Shown: positions 18,521 to 26,415 of the stretch, piece by piece | Layout of the letters: each line of letters starts with the position of its first letter | Position numbering within the stretch: the stretch's first letter is position 1 | NCBI RefSeq assembly: GCF_900626075.1 | Contig: NZ_UYZY01000007.1 | Span: 1-64,000 of the forward strand | Length of the DNA: 64,000 nt | DNA from: Clostridium transplantifaecale | Lineage (GTDB): Bacteria; Bacillota; Clostridia; Lachnospirales; Lachnospiraceae | Direction of reading: 5' to 3' | Made by a program: the position numbers and the translations under genes | The notes under the pieces: model-generated | What the model was told of the DNA's origin: nothing | The model's input: the letters and a program-made list of their open reading frames with translations, nothing else | Databases searched by the model: none

Positions 18521-19957
18521 ATGAAGAAAACAAAAATTATCTGTACCATGGGGCCGAATACCAACGACAGGGAAGTGATGAAACAGCTTGCCTTAAATGG
18601 TATGGATGTAGCCAGATTTAACTTCTCGCATGGGGACTACGAGGAGCATATGGGACGTCTCAGAATCCTTGAAAGCGTCAGGGAAGAGCTGGATCTTCCG
18701 ATTGCAGCCCTGCTTGACACAAAGGGACCGGAGATCCGTACCGGAAAGCTGAAAGACGGCCGTAAGGTTATGCTGAAAGAAGGGGAAACATACATCCTCA
18801 CAACAGAAGAAATCATTGGGGATGATAAGAGAGGATATATCAACTATTCGGGCCTTGTGGAAGATGTGAAAAAAGGTGACAAGATTCTGATCGACGACGG
18901 ACTGATTGAACTGGACGTCGAAGCGGTAAACGGACGGGAAATTGTCTGTACGATCATCAACGGAGGAGAACTGGGAGAACAGAAGGGCGTCAATGTCCCG
19001 AACGTTAAGATTAAGCTTCCGGCCCTGACGGATAAAGATAAGGATGACATCCGATTCGGTATTGAGGCACGCTTTGACTTTGTAGCAGCCTCCTTTGTAA
19101 GGAACGCGGACGCTATCAGGGAGATACGCCGGATTATAGAGGACGGCGGCTCGACGATGCAGATTATTGCAAAGATTGAGAATGCCGAGGGAATCGAGAA
19201 TATCGATGAGATTATCGAGGCGAGCGACGGCGTCATGGTTGCCCGCGGGGACATGGGCGTCGAGATTCCGGCCGAGAAGGTTCCTTATATCCAGAAGATG
19301 CTGATTCGAAAATGTAATGAGGCATGCAAGGTGGTTATCACGGCCACCCAGATGCTGGATTCCATGATTCGAAACCCGAGGCCGACGCGTGCGGAGGTGA
19401 CGGACGTTGCGAATGCTGTATACGACGGCACGGATGCCGTGATGCTCTCCGGAGAGACGGCCATGGGCCATTATCCGGTGGAGGCAGTCAGAATGATGAG
19501 CCAGATTGTGGAAGATTCCGAGAAACATCTCGATTACCTTTCCTATCAGAAGAGGAAAGTCAGCGCGGAGAATGTAAAGAACATTTCCAACGCCGTCTGT
19601 TATTCTTCCGTATCCACCGCCCATGATCTGGGAGCCCGCGTCATTGTGGCGCCGAGTATCAGCGGATTCACGACCAGGATGCTTTCCAAATGGCGCCCGA
19701 ATGCAATTATCGCAGGACTTTCCCCGAGTATGTCGGCCGTCAGGCAGATGCAGCTCTATTGGGGAGTGAAACCGTTCCACGCAAAACGCGCCGAGTCAAC
19801 CGACGTTCTGATTTATTCTTCGATTGAGCTTCTGAAAGAGAAGAAAATTGTGGAAACGGGAGATATTGTCGTAGCGACGGCAGGCGTTGTGACTTATGCT
19901 AACCGCCATTCACCGGCAGCTGATACGAATATTATGCGTGTGGTGGAGGTGGATTGA
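18521..19957 (+). CDS. pyk: Pyruvate kinase
   Basis: A 478-residue glycolytic enzyme converting phosphoenolpyruvate and ADP to pyruvate and ATP. Signatures include NFSHGDYEEH, LDTKGPEIRTG, the active-site KIENAEGIENIDEI with the catalytic Lys, VARGDMGVEIP and the MLSGETAMGHYPVEAV loop. The B domain (about 70-170) and C-terminal regulatory domain (about 345-478) are present. It lacks the additional PEP-utiliser-like domain of the longer Bacillus form. AGGAGG precedes the ATG. Repeat copy C begins five bases after the stop codon, leaving no room for a separate terminator, so the repeat hairpin may end transcription. Confidence 0.98.
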   Translation: MKKTKIICTMGPNTNDREVMKQLALNGMDVARFNFSHGDYEEHMGRLRILESVREELDLPIAALLDTKGPEIRTGKLKDGRKVMLKEGETYILTTEEIIGDDKRGYINYSGLVEDVKKGDKILIDDGLIELDVEAVNGREIVCTIINGGELGEQKGVNVPNVKIKLPALTDKDKDDIRFGIEARFDFVAASFVRNADAIREIRRIIEDGGSTMQIIAKIENAEGIENIDEIIEASDGVMVARGDMGVEIPAEKVPYIQKMLIRKCNEACKVVITATQMLDSMIRNPRPTRAEVTDVANAVYDGTDAVMLSGETAMGHYPVEAVRMMSQIVEDSEKHLDYLSYQKRKVSAENVKNISNAVCYSSVSTAHDLGARVIVAPSISGFTTRMLSKWRPNAIIAGLSPSMSAVRQMQLYWGVKPFHAKRAESTDVLIYSSIELLKEKKIVETGDIVVATAGVVTYANRHSPAADTNIMRVVEVD

Positions 19958-19962
19958 GAGTT

Positions 19963-20796
19963 TAGTTGAGATGCGAGGACGCCTCTGTAAGACGGCGGAC
20001 GGGGGAGTGGGGGGTGTTTATGAGTCTTCAGTCCCGGTTTGAAGGTTGTGGTGAGGGGGAATCCAGGAGAAAAAATTCCTACGGGGACTCGCTCCCGCTG
20101 GTGGAGCGCACAGCGGATGCTAAGACGTCAAAGAACGCCGTCTAAGCACCGGTGGGCTCCAAGGTCCCCTTCGGAAAGTTTTCTCCTTCCTTCCCCGGGC
20201 AGATTGTCGACGGGACTGAAGACTCAGGGAAAGTGACTGCCCCGTCCGCCGGCTTCAGGGGCTGATTGTCTCTTTCGTCAAGTGTGGGAGAGGTATTGTC
20301 GCGGCCACTATATAGTCGTGATTCTTTTACATTTTAACGGCATTTTGGGCTGCATAAAAAGAGTATCATGATAAACTCTATAGGATTATAAGCTTACACA
20401 GTCTCATAGTGAACAGGATATAGTTTTTAGGCATCCTGAGCAACGTAGTGACAGCGACAAGCGCCTCCCCATTGAAGAAAGAGGACAGATTAGCCGCCGC
20501 AGGCCAGGGGCCGGGCAGCCATCTTGGCTGAGTCTTTCGTCCCGGCCATAACCTTCCTGCGGGGGAAGAAGGGAGAAAAAGATTCCGGAGGGAACCTGGG
20601 AGTTCATTGGTACTTACCGAGGTCTTTTCGAGGTTAGTACCATTATGTACTCCAAAGAGCGCGAGCGTTTCCCGCAGGAACTTTTTCTGCCCGGATTCCC
20701 CGCCTGCGATAACCTGACGCCCGGGACGAAAGACCCATCGATCCCCCTCACCACCCCGGCCCCTGGCCTGACGGCGGCGTCCTCATTTCTCAATTA
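19963..20796. repeat. Giant palindromic repeat, copy C (complete)
   Basis: A full 834-bp copy, uninterrupted. The left arm starts TAGTTGAGATGCGAGGACGCC and the reverse complement of the right arm starts TAATTGAGAAATGAGGACGCC. Homology between the arms can be followed to a centre near 20380. A core motif of about 16 bp (GAGTCTTCAGTCCCGG or GAGTCTTTCGTCCCGG) occurs four times in alternating orientation: 20022-20037 (+), 20211-20225 (-), 20530-20545 (+), 20721-20736 (-). Local side hairpins lie at about 20119-20147 and 20609-20641. It follows pyk by five bases and precedes lysA. No reading frame in it is convincing. Confidence 0.92.
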
Positions 20797-20991
20797 AATC
20801 CCCCACTTTTCCAGGAATACAGGTTGATCAATCCGGAAAAATAGTGTATAAATAATATCAGGACAATGGAGTCTGCCCCGAATTCAGGAAAATCAGTTTC
20901 CGGAACCGGTTCAGGCTCTTTTTACGTATCAGCAGAAACGTACATGCAGGCAGAAAAATATATTTTGACAGATACAAGGGAGGATACCGCA

Positions 20992-22257
20992 ATGGAAAAG
21001 AAACCATTTGTCACACTGGCTCAGCTTCAGGAGATTATAAAGACATACCCTACTCCGTTCCATCTCTATGATGAGAAAGGAATAAGGGAGAATTCAGAGC
21101 GTTTAAACAAGGCATTTGCATGGAATAAGGGATTCAGGGAGTATTTTGCGGTGAAGGCGACTCCGAACCCGTTTATCATCGACATTCTTAAAAAGACGGG
21201 AAGCGGAGTGGACTGTTCTTCCCTGACCGAGCTTATGATGGCTCAGGCCATGAATTTTGAAGGGGAGAAAATTATGTTTTCTTCCAACGACACTCCTCCG
21301 GAAGAATTTAAACTGGCCAGTGAGCTGGGAGCCGTCATTAACCTGGATGATTTTACCCATATTGATTTTCTGGAGAAGACCATCGGTTCGATTCCCGAGA
21401 CTATCAGCTGCCGTTACAATCCGGGCGGCCTGTTCAAGATCAGCAACGATATTATGGATAATCCGGGAGACTCCAAATACGGCATGACCACGGAACAGCT
21501 TTTTGAGGCGTTTAAGGTATTAAAGGCAAAAGGGGCAAAGCATTTTGGGATCCATGCATTTCTTGCCAGCAATACGGTGACGAATGAATACTATCCGATG
21601 CTTGCAAAAATCCTGTTTGAGGTAGCGGTAAAGCTGAAAGAGGAGACGGGAGCAGATATCCGTTTCATCAACCTGTCGGGCGGCGTGGGAATTCCTTACC
21701 GTCCCGGCCAGGAGGCGAATGATATTTTTGCCATTGGAGAGGGTGTAAGAAAAGTGTACGAGGAAGTTCTCGTACCGGCGGGGATGGGGGATGTGGCGCT
21801 CTATACGGAGCTGGGACGTTTCATGCTCGCGCCTTACGGCTGCCTTGTGACAACCGCCATCCATGAAAAACATACACACAAAGAATATATCGGAGTGGAT
21901 GCCTGTGCCGTGAACCTGATGCGTCCGGCCATGTACGGCGCTTACCATCATATTACCGTGATGGGAAAAGAGGATCAGCCGTGTGATCATAAATATGATG
22001 TGGTTGGCTCTCTCTGCGAAAATAATGACAAGTTTGCAATCGACAGGATGCTCCCTGAGATTCAGCCGGGAGATTTACTGGTTATCCACGATACGGGAGC
22101 GCACGGATTTTCTATGGGATATAATTACAACGGAAAGCTGAGATCGGCAGAGCTTCTTCTCAAAGAGGACGGTTCCGTACAGATGATCAGACGGGAAGAG
22201 ACACCGGAAGATTACTTTGCAACCTTCGATTTCTGTGATATGTTCAAAAAGGGCTGA
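20992..22257 (+). CDS. lysA: Diaminopimelate decarboxylase
   Basis: A 421-residue PLP enzyme of fold type III that decarboxylates meso-diaminopimelate to lysine. The PLP lysine is in YFAVKATPNP. The phosphate-binding and substrate regions appear as NLSGGVGIPYRPGQ, ELGRFMLAPYGC, and LCENNDKFAIDR followed by GDLLVIHDTGAHGFSMGYNYNG. Start is the ATG at 20992 after AGGGAGG; a start 42 codons earlier lies in the tail of the repeat and is unlikely. The gene is monocistronic and ends with a terminator hairpin 210 bases later. Related decarboxylases of other amino acids share the fold, but the C-terminal motifs and genome context fit lysA best. Confidence 0.88.
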   Translation: MEKKPFVTLAQLQEIIKTYPTPFHLYDEKGIRENSERLNKAFAWNKGFREYFAVKATPNPFIIDILKKTGSGVDCSSLTELMMAQAMNFEGEKIMFSSNDTPPEEFKLASELGAVINLDDFTHIDFLEKTIGSIPETISCRYNPGGLFKISNDIMDNPGDSKYGMTTEQLFEAFKVLKAKGAKHFGIHAFLASNTVTNEYYPMLAKILFEVAVKLKEETGADIRFINLSGGVGIPYRPGQEANDIFAIGEGVRKVYEEVLVPAGMGDVALYTELGRFMLAPYGCLVTTAIHEKHTHKEYIGVDACAVNLMRPAMYGAYHHITVMGKEDQPCDHKYDVVGSLCENNDKFAIDRMLPEIQPGDLLVIHDTGAHGFSMGYNYNGKLRSAELLLKEDGSVQMIRREETPEDYFATFDFCDMFKKG

Positions 22258-22386
22258 ACCCGAAAATAAATTTATTTTCTGCTATAATGCAGAAAGAGGC
22301 ATTTTTATTGCAGTCAAAAGTGCAATATTAAGAAAGTCTTCATAATTTATTCAAAGAGAATACAAACATTTTTCTGAGAAGGGTGC

Positions 22387-22499
22387 TATACTATAAACAT
22401 AATAAATGCACGATACAAACGAATTAAATCCTTTAACCTTTTTGAAATCCGAATTCCTAATGATTTAGCCCTGTGCCAAACGGCACAGGGCTTTTTCAT
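22387..22499 (+). ncRNA. Candidate small RNA or 3' end of lysA, with terminator
   Basis: A -10-like TATACT at 22387-22392 is followed about 75 bases later by a strong terminator: GCCCTGTGCC pairs with GGCACAGGGC (22468-22491), then T5. No open frame lies between. The -35 region is poor, so this could simply be the trailer of lysA. The terminator itself is secure. Confidence 0.4.
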
Positions 22500-22517
22500 T
22501 TCATAGGAAACTCTTTT

Positions 22518-25331
22518 TTATCGGGTCAAAAGTTCAAACAACTGCCTGTAATCGATTGGCTTTGACACATGGTCGTTCATTCCCGCGGTCAGAGCTTTGG
22601 TGATATCTTCGGCAAAGGCATTGGCTGTCAGTGCGATGATGAGAATTTCAGAGGCCTGTGGGTGTGAGCTGGTCCTGATTTTACGGGTGGCCGTATAGCC
22701 GTCCATGACCGGCATCTGAAGATCCATAAGGATTGCATCGTAGGTGCCTGGCTCTGAATCCAGGAAACGCCGGAGCGCCTCCTCACCATTAAATGCGCCG
22801 TCTACCGTGAAACCGGCATCCGAAAGGATGGTCTGGGCAATCTCCATGTTTAACAGATTATCCTCTGCCAGCAGCAGATGTTTTCCGGCGGCTTTTTGCC
22901 TGATTTCCGGCAGTTCGGAAGAGGAGGACAGAGCGGGGGTAAATTCGGGGCCGGCCGGCTTTACGGGGAGCGGTTCGGCAATCTTTAAATTGAGGGTAAC
23001 AATAAAACGGCTCCCCTTTCCCGGCCTGCTTTCCACCTGGATATTACCCTGCATGGCGGTAACAATCCCGAGGGCGATAGGCATTCCCAGTCCAGTGCCT
23101 TGGATATGGCAGGATTTAGCCTCCTCCGCCCTGGAAAATGGAACAAATATGTAATTTAAAAAATCTTTCGACATGCCGATTCCATTGTCCTCCACAGTGA
23201 AGACAAAAGAGCCGTATCCCGGAAGACGCGGGGATACCTCCTGTGCGGTGACGATAATCGTTCCATTCTCCGGTGTGTACTTGACAGAATTTGTGAGGAG
23301 ATTGATCAGAACCTGCCTGATTCGGCCGGCGTCTCCCAGCAGATTATCATGGATCAGTTCTGACGTATGGAAAATGATACCCTGGTTTTTAGCGGAGGCC
23401 TGGGAAGAGAGGATGGAGTTAACGTTCTCCATCAGTTCCCGCAGAGAAAATGGTTCTTCCGAGAGCTCCAGCTTTCCTTTTTCTATCTTGGACATATCCA
23501 GCACGTCGTTAATCAGTTCCAGCAGGTGGTAGCTGGAGAGAGAAATTTTCTGCAGACAGTCACTTGTTTTCTCAGGATTTCCGGCCTGTGACATGGCGAT
23601 GGACGTCATTCCCGTGATAGCATTTAACGGTGTCCTGATATCGTGAGACATTTGGGCAAGGAAATTGCTTTTAGCCTCGTTGGCCTTTTTTGCTGTCTCA
23701 TAGGCGGCAATCAGAGCCTTGCGGTTCTGTTCTTCAAGTTCCTTTTCCTCATCCACGCTGTGGGAGGCCAGGACGGCTTTGATCGGCACGCCTGCGCGGC
23801 TCTCGGCCAGGATGACATGCATGCGCATCCAGCCGTAGGAATTACCGTATTTTCTGCGGTATTCAAAGGAATAAATCGTCTCGCCGCCCGATATTCTTCT
23901 GCGGATTTCATCGAGAGAAAGCTTAGTGGCAAATAGTTCCCGGTCCTCCTCGTGGACAAAATCACATAAAACAATTTTTAAGCTGTCAAAACCGGTATCA
24001 CCGTTAAGCCGGGCCGCTATGTCGTCCATGATATTGAAGTGCTGGAAGGTTTCCGCTGACAAATCGACGTAAAATACAGACTGGTAGAATGCGGAAAGTC
24101 CCTGGATAATATTCTGCAGTTCAAAATACAGTTTTTTCTGCTGTTCTTCTTCCAGCTCCTTGATCTTCTGATCCTGTATCTGCATGTTCGCAAAAATCAC
24201 CTTGCTAACCCGCCCGTCCGTCATCTCCGCAATACTGAAACGGGAACGGACCCAGAGAAGGCCTTCCGGGTAAATACGCCTGAAGTCCACATCGTAGACA
24301 GGCTGCTGCTGGGACAGCGTCTTACGGAGAAAATCAGGGCTGCCGGCGCGGAGCATTTTTTCCTGATCCTCCTCAAATACAAGATTACGTACAAATTTTT
24401 CATAGTAGACGCTGAGGTTTCCCTTGGGAAAATCATGGCTTTCGCGGATGAAATCTTCCTGCCAGATTGCTTCCTCGATATCATTGTCGAGATCAAACAG
24501 ATAGATGGAATAGTAGCACTGGCAGAGCGTGGAAAGTACATCCTCCCGCATCTGGGCTTCCTGTTTATCATCCTGCTCGTCAAAAGCCGCGATCACCCAC
24601 GGATACTGTGCGGAGAATTCCGATACCGGAAGAATCTTAATGCGCCTCCAGCCTCCGGCCACATTCCTGAAAAGCAGTTCAAACTGTTTTTCACCGTGGG
24701 AGAGCCTGCGGGCAATATAGTCGGGATTGGCCAGATCCGTAATCAGCGGACGGTACGAGACAGCGACGTCTTCCAGGGCATACAGACGGAACAGCTTTCC
24801 GTAATTTGTAACATCCTGGGCCATTTCTTTCAGACGGTCGGAGATTTTGATTGTCTTAAAGGTCTGATCATTTAAATTACACAGGAAAATGCCGGTATAG
24901 CTCTCGCCGAGAGTCTGTACGATAATGTCGTATTCCTTTTTCAGCATAACCGTGTTAGTGATGTTCTGATGGTATCCGCGCAGGCAGATGCCGTCCGTGT
25001 AGCTCCAGTCCCGCATGCCGCCGCAGCGTATGAAAATCTCTCCCCATTCCGGGTGCTTCCAGGGATACTGAACCTCGGCCCGCTCATCGGAAATTATTTT
25101 CTCCACGGCGGCCTGGACATAGTCATAATAATCGTCGTCAATGTTTTCATACCAGGCGCGGTAGCATTCCTCGGGGGACGGTGTCTCATGAAAGCCGAGA
25201 AGGTATAGCATGGCGTTGTCTGCGTACATTCTGGGCTTTCTGCCCTCGTCCAGTTCAATTGCCCAGAGTCCGGTCTGGGCCGCATGGAGGAGTTCCTGTA
25301 TTTTCTGCGTATCTTTAAAATGCTCCAACAT
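22518..25331 (-). CDS. Soluble PAS-containing hybrid sensor histidine kinase
   Basis: A 937-residue protein without membrane segments, so it senses a cytoplasmic cue. The first 540 residues hold three or more PAS-like units (about 10-125, 140-260, 275-390, 415-525). A coiled coil leads to HisKA with His563 in FLAQMSHDIRTPLNAITGM. The HATPase domain follows (NSVKYTPENG, VEDNGIGM, GTGLGMPIALGI). The C-terminal receiver (about 820-937) has LLAEDNLLN and phosphoacceptor Asp in AILMDLQMPVMDG. Sequence style resembles large Clostridial signalling kinases. It lies downstream of, and in the same direction as, an OmpR-type regulator, but a terminator-like hairpin at 25465 separates them. Pairing with that regulator is only a possibility. 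Confidence 0.92.
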   Translation of the reverse strand: MLEHFKDTQKIQELLHAAQTGLWAIELDEGRKPRMYADNAMLYLLGFHETPSPEECYRAWYENIDDDYYDYVQAAVEKIISDERAEVQYPWKHPEWGEIFIRCGGMRDWSYTDGICLRGYHQNITNTVMLKKEYDIIVQTLGESYTGIFLCNLNDQTFKTIKISDRLKEMAQDVTNYGKLFRLYALEDVAVSYRPLITDLANPDYIARRLSHGEKQFELLFRNVAGGWRRIKILPVSEFSAQYPWVIAAFDEQDDKQEAQMREDVLSTLCQCYYSIYLFDLDNDIEEAIWQEDFIRESHDFPKGNLSVYYEKFVRNLVFEEDQEKMLRAGSPDFLRKTLSQQQPVYDVDFRRIYPEGLLWVRSRFSIAEMTDGRVSKVIFANMQIQDQKIKELEEEQQKKLYFELQNIIQGLSAFYQSVFYVDLSAETFQHFNIMDDIAARLNGDTGFDSLKIVLCDFVHEEDRELFATKLSLDEIRRRISGGETIYSFEYRRKYGNSYGWMRMHVILAESRAGVPIKAVLASHSVDEEKELEEQNRKALIAAYETAKKANEAKSNFLAQMSHDIRTPLNAITGMTSIAMSQAGNPEKTSDCLQKISLSSYHLLELINDVLDMSKIEKGKLELSEEPFSLRELMENVNSILSSQASAKNQGIIFHTSELIHDNLLGDAGRIRQVLINLLTNSVKYTPENGTIIVTAQEVSPRLPGYGSFVFTVEDNGIGMSKDFLNYIFVPFSRAEEAKSCHIQGTGLGMPIALGIVTAMQGNIQVESRPGKGSRFIVTLNLKIAEPLPVKPAGPEFTPALSSSSELPEIRQKAAGKHLLLAEDNLLNMEIAQTILSDAGFTVDGAFNGEEALRRFLDSEPGTYDAILMDLQMPVMDGYTATRKIRTSSHPQASEILIIALTANAFAEDITKALTAGMNDHVSKPIDYRQLFELLTR

Positions 25332-25464
25332 AGAGTGGCATCCTTTCTTTTGCAGGAGTGGTTTGTGACAGATGATAGTACATATTTTTACTTATTTTAT
25401 AAAAATTTTACCATATTAGTTCTATTCTATGGCATAAGTATCTTCTATGCAAGAATAAAATTAG

Positions 25465-25493
25465 CCGCTGCATATATAAAATAGAGGCAGCGG
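25465..25493 (-). terminator. Terminator-like hairpin
   Basis: CCGCTGC and GCAGCGG pair around an AT-rich loop. On the minus strand the stem is followed by CTAATTTTATTC. It lies downstream of the response regulator ending at 25535. Confidence 0.55.
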
Positions 25494-25534
25494 ATGGAAC
25501 AGACAGTTTTATTTATGGATAAGTCGGTGAGTTG

Positions 25535-26230
25535 CTATTTTTTAACTGAGAATTTATATCCGAGGCCCCAGACAGTTTTCAGATATCTGGGGTTTTTCGG
25601 ATCATCCTCTATCTTGTTCCGGAGATGGCTTATGTAGACCATAATGGTATTTTTATCTACGATGGAACTGTTCCAGACCTGTTCGTAGAGCTGCTCTTTT
25701 GAAAAAACGCGGCCTGCATTACAGAGGAACAGTTTCATCAGAACATTTTCCCGGGAGGAGAGCGGAATACGGCGATCCTCCTTAAAAAGTTCCATTGACA
25801 TGCTGTTATACCGGAATGGCCCGGCGGTGATAAAGTCCGGGACAGAGCGGGAAGCTTTCTGATCTCTTCTAATCAGGGCTTTCATCTTCGCACCCAACAC
25901 GACAGGGTTAAACGGTTTGCCGATATAATCGTCGGCCCCGATATCCAGTCCGTACAGCGTATCAAAGTCTTCCGTTCGTCCGCTCAGGACAATGATGGGG
26001 ATTTCATTACCCGCAGCCCTCAGACGGCGGATTACCTCAAACCCCTCATCGTTGCCGTTCATCATAATATCCAGAAGGATCAGGTTGACTTTGCTGTCGC
26101 GGCTCATGATTATTGCCTCATGGCCGTTTGAGGCGGTGACAGCGTCATAGCCGCAGTTTGAAGCCACTCTTGAAAGCAGCTTGCGTATCGCAGGTTCGTC
26201 ATCTACAATCAATACGGTTCCGTCCGACAT
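25535..26230 (-). CDS. OmpR/PhoB-family response regulator
   Basis: A 231-residue response regulator. The receiver domain shows VDDEP near the start, the phosphoacceptor Asp in LILLDIMMNGNDEG and the conserved Lys in YIGKPFNPV. The winged-helix DNA-binding domain ends with NTIMVYISHLRNKIEDDPKNPRYL and WGLGYKF, typical of the family. No kinase gene is directly coupled; the hybrid kinase begins about 200 bp downstream. A perfect 15-bp palindrome TTCTTATTATAAGAA lies at 26259-26273 in its promoter region and could be an autoregulatory site. Confidence 0.92.
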   Translation of the reverse strand: MSDGTVLIVDDEPAIRKLLSRVASNCGYDAVTASNGHEAIIMSRDSKVNLILLDIMMNGNDEGFEVIRRLRAAGNEIPIIVLSGRTEDFDTLYGLDIGADDYIGKPFNPVVLGAKMKALIRRDQKASRSVPDFITAGPFRYNSMSMELFKEDRRIPLSSRENVLMKLFLCNAGRVFSKEQLYEQVWNSSIVDKNTIMVYISHLRNKIEDDPKNPRYLKTVWGLGYKFSVKK

Positions 26231-26258
26231 AAATTTCCACCTTTCCTTTTCTTACTTA

Positions 26259-26273
26259 TTCTTATTATAAGAA
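26259..26273. promoter_or_regulatory. 15-bp perfect palindrome before a response regulator
   Basis: TTCTTATTATAAGAA is symmetrical around one base and lies 29 bp upstream of the regulator start. The rest of 26231-26415 is AT-rich with no gene visible. Confidence 0.4.
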
Positions 26274-26415
26274 AAATAGCAGAAACATCCCGTTAATTTT
26301 CCGCTAAGAGTGGCTAATCCGACTAAAATGTGAATGTTTTTTAAGACTTTTTCACGAGATATTAAGAAGCACGGAATAGAATGGCAGTAAAGAAAACAAA
26401 AGAAGCAAATAAATG

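Noticed and set aside
18593-19780. 395-codon frame antisense to pyruvate kinase
   Set aside because: Pyk is complete on the other strand with all catalytic motifs; the antisense frame has no recognisable domain or ribosome site.
20797-20991. Lysine riboswitch before lysA
   Set aside because: No lysine-riboswitch core could be recognised; the leader between repeat and start is only about 195 bp.
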